From: Thermoflexales bacterium | GTDB lineage: Bacteria > Chloroflexota > Anaerolineae > Fen-1058 | Assembly (NCBI GenBank): GCA_016931085.1 | Contig: JAFGFO010000320.1 | Location: 1-33,965 of the forward strand | Direction of reading: 5' to 3' | DNA length: 33,965 nt | Shown: one piece after another, positions 7,173-14,783 of the stretch | Layout: the number at the start of each line of letters is the position of its first letter | Numbering within the stretch: position 1 is the stretch's first letter | Made by a program: the position numbers and the translations under genes | The notes under the pieces: generated by a model | What the model saw: only the letters and a program-made list of their open reading frames with translations | Database searches by the model: none | Told to the model about the DNA's origin: nothing

Positions 7173-7376
7173 TTATGGCAAAATTCTTTTGATCGTCGTG
7201 GGCATCTGCGTGCGCGACTTGCGCCGACAAGCGGCCCATCTATCAAGCGCGCTGCGTGTAGCGTCAACCGAATCGCGCGCGCGTTCTAATTGCGCGATTG
7301 CCAGCCGCCAAAGGGTGCGAGACTCATGCGCCCTCAGCGTCCTATTAACATCCTCACGTAAACTATTCATCGTCAT
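7173..7376 (-). CDS. Small basic helical protein, 67 aa
   Basis: The ATG at 7376 is preceded by GGGAGG with nine bases of spacing; a TTG six bases upstream is a less likely start. The protein is short, helical and very arginine-rich (REDVNRTLRAHESRTLWRLA, then RRKSRT), with no cysteine pair or membrane segment. It lies between the large terminase gene and the coiled-coil gene, with only 27 and 12 bases of spacer, so it belongs to the same operon. Function unknown; binding to nucleic acid is possible from its charge. Confidence 0.65.
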   Translation of the reverse strand: MTMNSLREDVNRTLRAHESRTLWRLAIAQLERARDSVDATRSALDRWAACRRKSRTQMPTTIKRILP

Positions 7377-7403
7377 TTGCAAAAACCTCCCTGTATATAA
7401 ATT

Positions 7404-8828
7404 TCAAAAGCCTAGATTCCGCACCGAGGTACACCCTCGATGTGATACCCTCAACGCTGATGTCACCGCCATAGCCAGGGCTATACTGGCGTCAATTTTC
7501 TGTGTGGCCTTGGCCTTGGTCAGCCTGATACCGGATTGCGTCTCTTTGGCACTTGCGTTCAAGACGTGTTGGCGTAAGTCTGTAGCACCGGCATACACCA
7601 CTAAATTACCCTGGCGGATCACGTCAAAGAGACTGTTGCCGGCAAGCGTGAGATTCGGGATCGTCTGTGTAAACTCCTCCGCCTTGATCCCGCTTTTCTG
7701 TAAGGACTGGAGTATAGACTGTGCCTGGTACGGATCAGCGTATAACGATAGACCACGATAGCCTAATTTCAGATCCCGGATATATGCCTCCACGGCGTCC
7801 AAGTCCACCGGGGGTTTCCAGATCCGATAGGGGCCAAGGAATAGCTGCCCGTCCTGGCGATAGACTGACACCACCGCGCAATTATCGCGTTTTACGGCCA
7901 CGTCCAGGCCGGCCACGAGGGGGAGACGTGTACCCGGCAACGGACAAGTGTAGCCCTCCAGTATTAGACTATCCCACATTTCCGGGAGGATAAAAGCACT
8001 CTCGGCCGCCGTGCGTTCGTTTAGGTGCAAGCGCCGATAGGTGCCCTCGCGCAATGATAAACGCTGTTCGGTGTAGTACTCCTCTCGTTCGGCATCGCTG
8101 CCACGAAAACATCGCCGTTGTGCTATTTCGCCCGTGTCGTGGTAGGCCAATAGCCCACCGTTGCGGTATATAGGCCATTCGTCGCTAACGAGTTTACCCT
8201 CCAGCGCCCGGTCGATCAGGCCGTGCCAGGTATCCGATTCACCAAGGTGCCCAGCGTAACTGTCCGCAATTCTCAAAGCTGGTAGGCCATAGAACTGACC
8301 GGGAGGGGGTGTCAACTCCTCCCACAATCTGATACCCGCCTCGTGGATGATACCCCATGCCTCGGTGTGAGAAACGGATAGATGATTACTGCCAGCCGCG
8401 CCGGCATAGTCGGCCGCCAGCGCCGTGATAATCGATCCCGTCGGGACAAACTCGGTTTGGTTTTTAGTCAGCCGTGTGTTTTGGGCCAGATACCGATTAC
8501 GCCGGCACATCTCTGCTATTTGTTGAAATTGCCGCCCTTGGGACTGGTCCAGATCGTTACCGGCCGCGTAGTGCTCGCCGGGCATGGACAGCCAGCGCCA
8601 GCACAGAAGCACGGCATTGGCCAGCGTCTTACCGCACTTCTTGGGTGCACTAATCGCCAAAGTGGTAATGTCCTCCCTCAGTTTCCACCAGGCCGACAAG
8701 ATAGTCCCCTGCCAGGGCGTCAACGTGATGGGCTGGCCGTCAATGTCGATCCACCCATAGCGCCCACTGGCCCAGGCTGCCGGACCGACAGAACGCCAAT
8801 ATTCCACCAGATCATTAACCTTGCTCAT
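7404..8828 (-). CDS. Phage-type terminase large subunit (TerL)
   Basis: A 474-aa packaging motor and nuclease. The ATPase domain has Walker A APKKCGKT (61-68). The expected Walker B segment is LSVSHTEAW (150-158), which keeps the glutamate (Glu156) but has Thr155 where an aspartate is usual. The RNase H-like nuclease domain follows, with candidate metal ligands Asp309 (AGLDVAVKRDN), Asp365 (YADPYQ) and Asp446 (KIDASIALAMAV). The length fits the family. It overlaps the small-subunit gene by 14 nt. TerL normally cuts concatemeric DNA and threads it into a procapsid through a portal; no portal or capsid gene is in this element, so any packaging would need a helper phage's particle. Confidence 0.88.
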   Translation of the reverse strand: MSKVNDLVEYWRSVGPAAWASGRYGWIDIDGQPITLTPWQGTILSAWWKLREDITTLAISAPKKCGKTLANAVLLCWRWLSMPGEHYAAGNDLDQSQGRQFQQIAEMCRRNRYLAQNTRLTKNQTEFVPTGSIITALAADYAGAAGSNHLSVSHTEAWGIIHEAGIRLWEELTPPPGQFYGLPALRIADSYAGHLGESDTWHGLIDRALEGKLVSDEWPIYRNGGLLAYHDTGEIAQRRCFRGSDAEREEYYTEQRLSLREGTYRRLHLNERTAAESAFILPEMWDSLILEGYTCPLPGTRLPLVAGLDVAVKRDNCAVVSVYRQDGQLFLGPYRIWKPPVDLDAVEAYIRDLKLGYRGLSLYADPYQAQSILQSLQKSGIKAEEFTQTIPNLTLAGNSLFDVIRQGNLVVYAGATDLRQHVLNASAKETQSGIRLTKAKATQKIDASIALAMAVTSALRVSHRGCTSVRNLGF

Positions 8829-9198
8829 TCTTTACCACCTCTAGCACATCACCGGCACCCAGTCCACCGGCTTGTTTCTTTTGCTGTTCGATGATTGCGA
8901 GTAGTGCTCTCACGGCCCCATTACGATGTGGGCCAAAAGCCTTTTGGTATGTCTCCATTGCGTCAAAGTCCTGGCGCTCCGCCGCTGCGAGAAAGGCATC
9001 GAAGTACAGCCGGGCAATCGCTTCTTGTTGCGCTGCGGCGTGCCGTAGTACATCTAGGGGGTCAGCCTCGATTTCTCGTAACGCTTGCAAGGCGACTTCG
9101 GCCGCCACACCTGTTACAGATTCACCGCGCCACAGCCTCTTTTCAGCAGCAGCGGCGCCGTGAACAAGACCATTTTTGTTATCCCTTGGCGCACCCAT
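8815..9198 (-). CDS. Probable terminase small subunit
   Basis: A 127-aa helical protein placed directly before, and overlapping, the terminase large-subunit gene. It starts MGAPRDNKNGLVHG, close to the GAPxGNxNAxxHG start frequent in phage small terminase subunits and related DNA-binding proteins. The rest is predicted as helices with a charged C-terminus (IEQQKKQ at about 103-109). The ATG at 9198 directly abuts the stop of the preceding zinc-ribbon gene. Small terminase subunits recognise the packaging site and form rings that hand the DNA to TerL. The assignment rests on position and the N-terminal motif; the family is too diverse to be sure. Confidence 0.65.
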   Translation of the reverse strand: MGAPRDNKNGLVHGAAAAEKRLWRGESVTGVAAEVALQALREIEADPLDVLRHAAAQQEAIARLYFDAFLAAAERQDFDAMETYQKAFGPHRNGAVRALLAIIEQQKKQAGGLGAGDVLEVVKNEQG

Positions 9199-9411
9199 CT
9201 ATTGCACCTCAGCGTCTAAAGGTAGACCGCACCCCCGCCCACCGGGGCGCTTGGTGTCCTTCGGACACAAACTCCGGCCCCGGTCGTCGGGGTCCAGCAC
9301 CAGGCCGCCACACCTGGCACATACCGGCTGGCCCCGATGATAGACCGGCTGTGGATCGTTGCACGCGCACAGCTCGTTACAAAACCGCTCGATCGCATCA
9401 CGAATTTTCAA
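9199..9411 (-). CDS. Small zinc-ribbon protein, 70 aa
   Basis: Cysteines occur in clusters: a CNELCAC segment (about 11-17), CARC (about 31-34) and two more near the C-terminus (about 49 and 61), indicating one or two zinc knuckles. The start is read as TTG at 9411, with AAGGGGGT upstream; no ATG is available in this frame. Its stop codon abuts the ATG of the small terminase gene. Small zinc proteins, including HNH-type nucleases, often sit next to terminases, but the HNH histidines are not seen here, so it is called only a zinc-ribbon protein. Confidence 0.65.
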   Translation of the reverse strand: MKIRDAIERFCNELCACNDPQPVYHRGQPVCARCGGLVLDPDDRGRSLCPKDTKRPGGRGCGLPLDAEVQ

Positions 9412-9471
9412 GTTCTACCCCCTTGTCATAATTCCACATTTGTTGATTGTTGTAGAAGACTAGCCCCCGCC

Positions 9472-9502
9472 GGGCAGGCCGGCCCACCTCGCCAGCCTGC
9501 CC
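9472..9502 (-). repeat. Intergenic hairpin, copy 2 of a two-copy element repeat
   Basis: Arms at 9472-9482 and 9492-9502 form an 11-bp stem in minus-strand RNA with one G-U pair, at the same stem position as in copy 1 (5378-5406). It lies in the 105-bp gap between the PcfJ-like gene and the zinc-ribbon gene. There is no T-run. Confidence 0.65.
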
Positions 9503-9516
9503 AACGTGCCAACACC

Positions 9517-10977
9517 CTAGAATGGAATATTTTCATCTTGTGGCAATTCGATCCAAGCCGGCTCTGGCAACATGGCCGGATCTGGAAACGTCGTTCCCCA
9601 TCTACTCAACATGCGCTTGCCCCATCCCGCCGCCTTGTTGCGCTGATTACTAGGCCCATGCGCTTGCACCACCTTGCCAAACCTGTCAACCTGAACCGTT
9701 GCCTTCTCGCCCTTGTAATCAATGTGGAATAGGTAACACCGTCCCTCTGCCGCTTCCTTAGCATACGAGGCAACACAGTGTTGCATGTCGATCCCTTCCC
9801 AACAAACGTCACCAACGGTTGCCAGGAAGCTGATGTTGTCAGTCTGTGGCAATGGGACGGGTGGCGCCATCACCGCCCGATCAGGGCCAAGTTGCTCAGC
9901 CTGCCGGGCGGCGTCGCGTTGCCTCTCATCCCTGTGCCAAACGATAGCCTTGTCAGCCAGGCCCACAATGCTACCGGCATGATCGTCGGGATAGTCGGCC
10001 AGGAATTGCACGAGAAATTTTACATCGCGCGTCTTACGTGGGCTTAGATCATTGCGCGTGTGTGTCGCTACGCGGCGCATCGCCTCCGCTATCTGCGGCG
10101 CCCGTGCGTGATAAAAGACTGGCTCGTTGTGGCGCTTTTCTCTGATAGCATGAAACAGGATTGACGTTAGCTCCAGGCGATTTGTAACGGGCCGCTCTAG
10201 GCGAGTATGGACCAGATTACACACTAGGCTGTGTGGTACACCGCCGGGCAGATTCATCAGCGTTCGATCCAGGCTGCGGTAACTCTCGCCCGTAGGCGAA
10301 AACAAGCCACGCCAATTATGCATGGCGTCGATCCCCTCCGCCGTAGTGCGGACGTGATTCCAGCAGCTAATGTCCACTCGCACCCCTAGACTATCAGCCA
10401 GCGCCCGTAATTGTTCAGCCGGCTGGGAATGTAGAATCATGGCATCCCGGCTATCGCGCGCCAGCTCCGTGCAATTTCTCGCCGCAATCGCCGCAGCGCG
10501 ATAATTCAGGATGTCGCCTAGTATGTATCCATCAGCCTGATATAGTTCTGGACTGATCGCCACGGCGCCAGCGCCGCACGTCGCCGCAAATATCGCGCGT
10601 TGCACAGCCAACACCGCCGGGCAGGCCATGGCGAGTAACCGTTGCCACTGTGCATACACTCGCCTGCCAATAGCCTTTGCCGTCTGGCCCACAGCCCATG
10701 GCCTCAGCCAGCGGGGGGTATATTCATCGCTCATGATTTCTCGCCCATCAGGTAGACGGTATAGGTGTAGGGGCGGTTTCCAGTTTTGCATGAGCACATC
10801 CGCAATATAGGCCGACAGCCTGTAGTACTCAAAAAATCCAAAGTCGGCCGCGTGCCCTCCTCCTTCAACGTGTATATAGGTCGGCATGAGCACCACCCGA
10901 ACCGTACACCGATCCCTAGCCTCGATAAAAAAACCTTGCGTTGTCTCCGTAAATTCATACTTCGATTCATCAGACAT
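9517..10977 (-). CDS. PcfJ-like protein, 486 aa
   Basis: The C-terminal region (about 385-450) matches the PcfJ-like domain: a strand-rich segment with MQHCVASY (398-405), then a turn with Gln438 and Asn447 in VVQAHGPSNQRN, the usual HCV...Q...N signature. The first 380 residues are mixed alpha/beta and not recognised. PcfJ family proteins are found in conjugative plasmids such as pCF10 and in many phages and integrated elements; their biochemical role is not established. The ATG at 10977 has GGAGG upstream. It lies between the primase-helicase cluster and the terminase cluster, so a role in DNA processing during replication or transfer is likely but inferred. Confidence 0.8.
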   Translation of the reverse strand: MSDESKYEFTETTQGFFIEARDRCTVRVVLMPTYIHVEGGGHAADFGFFEYYRLSAYIADVLMQNWKPPLHLYRLPDGREIMSDEYTPRWLRPWAVGQTAKAIGRRVYAQWQRLLAMACPAVLAVQRAIFAATCGAGAVAISPELYQADGYILGDILNYRAAAIAARNCTELARDSRDAMILHSQPAEQLRALADSLGVRVDISCWNHVRTTAEGIDAMHNWRGLFSPTGESYRSLDRTLMNLPGGVPHSLVCNLVHTRLERPVTNRLELTSILFHAIREKRHNEPVFYHARAPQIAEAMRRVATHTRNDLSPRKTRDVKFLVQFLADYPDDHAGSIVGLADKAIVWHRDERQRDAARQAEQLGPDRAVMAPPVPLPQTDNISFLATVGDVCWEGIDMQHCVASYAKEAAEGRCYLFHIDYKGEKATVQVDRFGKVVQAHGPSNQRNKAAGWGKRMLSRWGTTFPDPAMLPEPAWIELPQDENIPF

Positions 10978-10992
10978 TTGTAAAATCCTCCG

Positions 10993-11259
10993 TTAGCCTG
11001 CCTCTGTCGGTCGGATCAGGCTGCCCACCCGATAGGCCACGCTGGCCAGCCGCTCACACTCGGCCAGGTCGCCCCGGTCCTCGGCTACCAGCGCCGCATC
11101 ATAGGCCGCCACGAATAGCAGTACATCCCTATGCGCCGCTATGGCCGGGGCCAGGTCCCGGATCGCTGGGGCAGGGCCGACTAAAAGCCGGCCGTCCGTG
11201 CCCACCGAGAGCCGCGCCCCGCGTTTTTGTAGTTCTGCGTAAAGTTCTGAATCGGTCAT
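10993..11259 (-). CDS. TubC N-terminal-domain-like small protein, 88 aa
   Basis: The first 50 residues (ELYAELQKRGARLSVGTDGR, then a strand and AIAAHRDVLL) resemble the TubC_N docking fold: helix, two strands, helix with AHR near the end. In mobile elements this domain commonly stands beside primases or recombinases rather than in polyketide synthesis. The C-terminal part (55-88) is an acidic helix pair. The ATG at 11259 shares a base with the stop codon of the primase-helicase, so it is translationally coupled and may act as an adaptor for that enzyme. The assignment is from pattern recognition only. Confidence 0.6.
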   Translation of the reverse strand: MTDSELYAELQKRGARLSVGTDGRLLVGPAPAIRDLAPAIAAHRDVLLFVAAYDAALVAEDRGDLAECERLASVAYRVGSLIRPTEAG

Positions 11260-13625
11260 TAGAACACCATATCCTCGTTGTCATCTGTGCCAACCGTGCC
11301 AACCTCTCCAACCGTGCCAACCTCCAAGGGAAGGGTGGTTTGTGCCGTTATGCCGTCTGTGCCGTTTATGCCGTTAACAGAGAGAGGTACATTGATTCGT
11401 TGTGCAATGGCATCCGGCAACTCTATGCCGTAGGATGTACACCATCGGGCAAGCTGCGATAACGTCATGTCCCATCCCTTCGATTGACTGTCTCGATTCT
11501 TACGAAAGCGCATCTTGCCCAGCACTCGCCCCACACGCCTTGACGTAACATAATCGGTGTCTATATCAAGTTCCAAGTCGTTTATGATCGTCTGTGCCGC
11601 CGCTGTTATCTCTGCCGTTTTGAACGTTAGGGTCTCTTTGTTAACGGCACTAACGGCATTAATGGCATAACGGCACAGCGAACGGATCACCAACGCCGTG
11701 AGGTCAGACGTTTCCAGGTCGGGCCGTTCGGCCTGGTAGGACACCGACAACGCTTCCATCCGGTCGAACAGCCCAGGTACACCGCCGCCGTCAAGCCACA
11801 AGGCCGCGGCCAACAAGGGCCGCCATGGCTCCAGCGCGCGCCCGGTCAGTCCGGCGCGTTCGTCAACCTGGCGCTCGAAGGCTGGCAGTTCTGCTAGATG
11901 TGCGAGGCCCAGCGCCCACAGATCGTCGATCAGGCTGCGCCGGTCGTGTGGCCATAGATCGTAAGACAACGGGTCAGCATTAGCTCTGAATCGGTCGGGC
12001 GTTCGGATCAGTGGTATAACGATTGTCCGGCTGGCCAAGATCATATCGGGTAGACGTGTGGCGCTAAACAGCCTAGGACAGAACGTGTTGACGTGCCTGG
12101 TATGCCATGTCTTGTCGCCGGCAAGCTCTTTGACCGGCACCGTGTTGCCCTTGCGATTGCCGGCCAGCAGCAGCGCCCGTTTATCCGGGTCGGTCCGTTT
12201 CGGGTCTGATAAACCCTCAGCATCATCAAAGGCGAGACATGCGCCGTAGTCGGCCAAGTCTCGAAGGCTGGCAAAACTACCGCCCGACAAGATGACTTGG
12301 CCAAGGTATGCTAGCTCACAGATGACAACGAGTAGTTGAGTTTTGCCGCTGCCCCGGTCGCCGTTCGGCCACAGAAAGCCTACCACGTTGAACGAATCGA
12401 GAAACCAGGTCGCCAGGATGTAGCAGGCTATCAACTCTGCCATGTCATGCTGGCTGCTCAGGCTACGGTCAAAGTCAATAAAACGATTCACCACGGCCGC
12501 CAGCCGTCCAAACACGTCCGCCGGGCTGGGTCGATGTCCGCCGATGAACGATTTTACACCGGCTGTACTCCAGGTCTTTTCTGGCTGTGGGATCTCAGGC
12601 AATCGCACGTCCAGGCCCAGCTCGGACAATGGCCGATAACCGCCGCCGGCACCATCGCCAAAGATTGCGCCGTCATCGCGTATCACGAATAGCCGTTGTT
12701 TTGTGGTGACAACGGGCGGATTATACCGGACTATCTCGCCGGCATTGTTAATCCCCTCGGTCTCAGTAACCCGAACGTGTAACCAGGTCGCCGCATAGCC
12801 CCGGCCGTCCACCAGCGCCAAAGGTCGCCGCACCACAGCGGGGGCGGTGTCCAGCAGTTCCACCACGGCCGCCGCCGGCTGCGCCGCCGGGCGAGGTGAC
12901 GTTACCAGCGCCGCCAGGTCGTCAACGCTGTAGCCAGCCGCCAGGTAATCATCAACTCCCTGCTTCCCGTTATCGCTGGATGGTGGTAAGTACACAGCCG
13001 CGACGCTCGCCTTCTTACGTTGCAAGTGCTCAGTGAGACGATCAAGCGCCTGCGCTACTTCCCGTTTGGTCATGATGTCCGAATCGAACACAATGCGCAC
13101 ATCCCGATTATCGAGGGCGATGTAATCAAAGTCCGCCAGCAGCGTTGTACCGCCATGCTCATTCTTGCCCTTGAAATTCCAGACACCCAGCAGCGCCACG
13201 GCACAAAGGCCACGGCTCGCCAGGCTGTCAGCCTTCTTCTGGCCCTCTGTAATCCACAGTGGTATTGACGGATCACCCAACGCCGGCCGGCAAGCCGGCG
13301 GACAATCCAGCCGAACACCGGCACCTTTGGGAAGCTCGTATTTGATGACGCGCTGCTGGTATGTGCCGTCTGGTAGTTTGCCCTTGCGCTTGTCCTCGTA
13401 GCACCGGGGATTGTCGGGCCGATAGGTGTACAAGCTATTGCTGCCATCGGTGCCGTGCAAGGGGAGGAGGAGACCGGGCACCCGACATTGATTAGGCCGG
13501 AAACCCAGCGCCGCCAGCGCCGCCGGCTCTGTGATTGTGCGGTATCCGCGCGCCGCTATGACGGCATCGCTGATGCCCGATCCAGCCCGCAGGCTGGCCA
13601 GGTGAGCATCACACAAATTTATCAT
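11259..13625 (-). CDS. Primase-helicase with DUF3854/TOPRIM domain
   Basis: A 788-aa replication protein. The N-terminal third is a TOPRIM-like DUF3854 domain: WITEGQKKA (124-132, Glu127), VRIVFDSD (176-183, Asp181 and Asp183) and GVDDYL (223-228). The C-terminal half is a P-loop ATPase with Walker A GDRGSGKT (422-429) and Walker B ACLAFDDAE (462-470), as in phage and plasmid helicases. It should prime and unwind DNA for replication of the excised element. The ATG at 13625 overlaps the upstream 53-aa gene by ATGA. The last 50 residues are low-complexity (VGTVGEVGTVGT), encoded by iteron-like repeats; see 11287-11378. Confidence 0.85.
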   Translation of the reverse strand: MINLCDAHLASLRAGSGISDAVIAARGYRTITEPAALAALGFRPNQCRVPGLLLPLHGTDGSNSLYTYRPDNPRCYEDKRKGKLPDGTYQQRVIKYELPKGAGVRLDCPPACRPALGDPSIPLWITEGQKKADSLASRGLCAVALLGVWNFKGKNEHGGTTLLADFDYIALDNRDVRIVFDSDIMTKREVAQALDRLTEHLQRKKASVAAVYLPPSSDNGKQGVDDYLAAGYSVDDLAALVTSPRPAAQPAAAVVELLDTAPAVVRRPLALVDGRGYAATWLHVRVTETEGINNAGEIVRYNPPVVTTKQRLFVIRDDGAIFGDGAGGGYRPLSELGLDVRLPEIPQPEKTWSTAGVKSFIGGHRPSPADVFGRLAAVVNRFIDFDRSLSSQHDMAELIACYILATWFLDSFNVVGFLWPNGDRGSGKTQLLVVICELAYLGQVILSGGSFASLRDLADYGACLAFDDAEGLSDPKRTDPDKRALLLAGNRKGNTVPVKELAGDKTWHTRHVNTFCPRLFSATRLPDMILASRTIVIPLIRTPDRFRANADPLSYDLWPHDRRSLIDDLWALGLAHLAELPAFERQVDERAGLTGRALEPWRPLLAAALWLDGGGVPGLFDRMEALSVSYQAERPDLETSDLTALVIRSLCRYAINAVSAVNKETLTFKTAEITAAAQTIINDLELDIDTDYVTSRRVGRVLGKMRFRKNRDSQSKGWDMTLSQLARWCTSYGIELPDAIAQRINVPLSVNGINGTDGITAQTTLPLEVGTVGEVGTVGTDDNEDMVF
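11287..11378. repeat. Iteron-like arrays in the 3' end of the primase gene
   Basis: Four 9-bp units GTGCCAACC (11287-11322; the third is TCTCCAACC) are followed by four closely spaced TGCCGTT/TGCCGTC units (11341-11378). They encode a low-complexity tail, so the DNA pattern rather than the peptide may be what is kept. Tandem short repeats of this kind are typical of initiator- or regulator-binding arrays. Confidence 0.65.
11341..11677. repeat. 38-bp inverted repeat within the primase gene
   Basis: Bases 11341-11378 match the reverse complement of 11640-11677 without gaps at 32 of 38 positions, including 14 identical bases at one end and 10 at the other (TGCCGTTAAC). Both arms are built from the same TGCCGTT word. 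The two arms encode unrelated peptides, so protein similarity does not explain the match. Confidence 0.7.
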
Positions 13626-13783
13626 GATAATTCCATGTCGTCATCGGGCCGGGGCTGGCCGTCGTCGTCCGGGTCGGCATCGCTGGCTTGCTGCCTGGCT
13701 TGGCTTGCCATGACCGCCTCGATCAACAGGCGCGCCAATTCCACCATCGGTGCCGGGGGGTGTGTGGTAATAACATCATTCAT
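13622..13783 (-). CDS. Small acidic protein, 53 aa, upstream of primase
   Basis: A 53-codon frame beginning MNDVITTHPPAPMVELARLL and ending in an acidic tail rich in D, P and Q. Its ATG (13783) overlaps the stop of the preceding RHH gene as ATGA, and its own stop overlaps the primase ATG in the same way. This double coupling, with GTGAGG upstream of the start, makes it a credible gene despite its size. It is predicted as one amphipathic helix (about 12-32) plus a disordered acidic tail. Family and function are unknown; its place between a regulator and the primase suggests an accessory replication peptide. Confidence 0.7.
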   Translation of the reverse strand: MNDVITTHPPAPMVELARLLIEAVMASQARQQASDADPDDDGQPRPDDDMELS

Positions 13784-13980
13784 GCCCTCACCCCCCCGGC
13801 CGGCTTGGCCGGCGGCGTGCTAGGCGTGCCCTCGGTGGGCAATAGGCCGCGCCTCTCTAGTTCCTGGCGTAGTATGTGCCGCACCTGGTCCCTGGCGTCT
13901 CGCAATTCCTGGCGTGCCAATTGCATGAGCGCCGCTCTCTCTCGTTGTTCTAACGCTATTGTAATGCGTGTATTGTCCAT
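13780..13980 (-). CDS. Arc/CopG-like ribbon-helix-helix protein, 66 aa
   Basis: A short RHH regulator: a strand segment RITIALEQRE (4-13) followed by helices AALMQLARQELRDARDQVRH (15-34) and ILRQELERRG (35-44), then a proline-rich tail. The ATG at 13980 follows GGAGGTGC. It heads the long replication/packaging run (primase, PcfJ-like, terminase). The only thing between this gene and the stop of the upstream 216-aa gene is the terminator at 13992-14025, so no promoter of its own is visible. Small RHH proteins of elements usually repress their own operon or help in partition; which applies here is not shown. Confidence 0.8.
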   Translation of the reverse strand: MDNTRITIALEQRERAALMQLARQELRDARDQVRHILRQELERRGLLPTEGTPSTPPAKPAGGVRA

Positions 13981-13991
13981 AGCACCTCCAG

Positions 13992-14025
13992 ACAAACAAA
14001 AATCCTGTATCGTTAGATACAGGAT
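13992..14025 (-). terminator. Intrinsic terminator abutting the 13980 ribosome site
   Basis: A perfect 10-bp stem, ATCCTGTATC/GATACAGGAT, with loop GTTA (TAAC in the RNA strand), is followed in minus-strand RNA by TTTTTGTTTG. The ribosome site of the RHH gene (13983-13989) begins two bases after this tail. It terminates the 216-aa gene transcript yet leaves no space for a promoter serving the long downstream operon. Confidence 0.9.
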
Positions 14026-14062
14026 ACCTCAGGGTCGCCCTAATTGGAATAACAGGACTGTG

Positions 14063-14713
14063 CTATGTTTGTGTTATTTCTGTGTGGTGCTGTGCCATAT
14101 ATTCACTGTGCAAACGCCTGGTGTAGTTATGAGATAGCCCCATTTTGTCAGCCAGGTCCTTTAATGTCATCCTGTAGCCTATATCGTCGGTTGCGATGTG
14201 ATACCATCGAAACCAATCATCATGGGGGGCGTTCATCGGGGGAGGGGCCGGCATGACCCGGCTCGCATTTTCGCCCGTCGGGTCGCCAGCACCGGCCGGC
14301 TCGCTGGCTGGCTCCCCCAGGATCGCCGCCGATTCGCGCTGCCACTGCTCAAAGTACGGTCGCGTTTCCGGCCAGCGTTCTGCAATCGCGCCCAACACCT
14401 CATGCTCCCAGCCCGTGGACATGGCCATAGAAAACCATTCGATGGTCATTTCAACCGCGTCATTGCCCAGGCTAGCGATAGTGTAGCAAAATCCGGGCCA
14501 CTCCCTACGCGGCCGTCGCGGGCTGCCAGCACCAATAACTATTGGCTGATTCAGATATACCCTCCCATGGCTGTCCCATTCCGACTTGTCTACAGTGGGC
14601 CGGCCCAGGTGGTAATCCTCCAGATCATCCACCTCGCGCCCTCTCAGCCATTGGGTAAAAATTTCGGGTGTTGTGCTCACCCTCGGAAATGTCACACTAT
14701 ATAAATCTGCCAC
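14063..14713 (-). CDS. Hypothetical protein with C-terminal HTH, 216 aa
   Basis: I do not recognise the N-terminal two thirds, which is acidic and tryptophan-rich (residues 1-130), followed by a proline/alanine linker (about 133-162). The C-terminus (about 175-210, MTLKDLADKMGLSHNYTRRL) fits a helix-turn-helix. The start is GTG at 14713 with GGAGGTGG seven bases upstream; no ATG fits. It is the first gene after the integrase and stands alone between a leader with its own terminator (14728-14761) and a second terminator (13992-14025). Tight control of a single gene by an attenuated leader is usual for replication initiators or master regulators, so one of these roles is my best guess. Confidence 0.75.
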   Translation of the reverse strand: MADLYSVTFPRVSTTPEIFTQWLRGREVDDLEDYHLGRPTVDKSEWDSHGRVYLNQPIVIGAGSPRRPRREWPGFCYTIASLGNDAVEMTIEWFSMAMSTGWEHEVLGAIAERWPETRPYFEQWQRESAAILGEPASEPAGAGDPTGENASRVMPAPPPMNAPHDDWFRWYHIATDDIGYRMTLKDLADKMGLSHNYTRRLHSEYMAQHHTEITQT

Positions 14714-14727
14714 GTCCCACCTCCAAT

Positions 14728-14761
14728 AAAAAAAACCGTTCGTGCCTATTGCGCGAACGGT
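14728..14761 (-). terminator. Intrinsic terminator in the leader of the 216-aa gene
   Basis: ACCGTTCG pairs with CGAACGGT over an 11-nt loop, and minus-strand RNA continues with eight T residues. The ribosome site GGAGGTGG (14717-14724) starts three bases later. Together with the promoter at 14849-14857 this gives a leader of about 115-130 nt ending in a terminator ahead of the gene, as expected for attenuation. Confidence 0.88.
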
Positions 14762-14777
14762 CAGAACGTGCTATACT
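14749..14777 (+). promoter_or_regulatory. Sigma70-like promoter antisense to the 14713 leader
   Basis: On the plus strand, TTGCGC (14749-14754), a 17-bp spacer and TATACT (14772-14777) form a promoter reading into the leader of the oppositely oriented 216-aa gene. No plus-strand gene follows; the likely product is the short RNA at 14784-14848. Confidence 0.5.
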
Positions 14778-14783
14778 GTTCTT

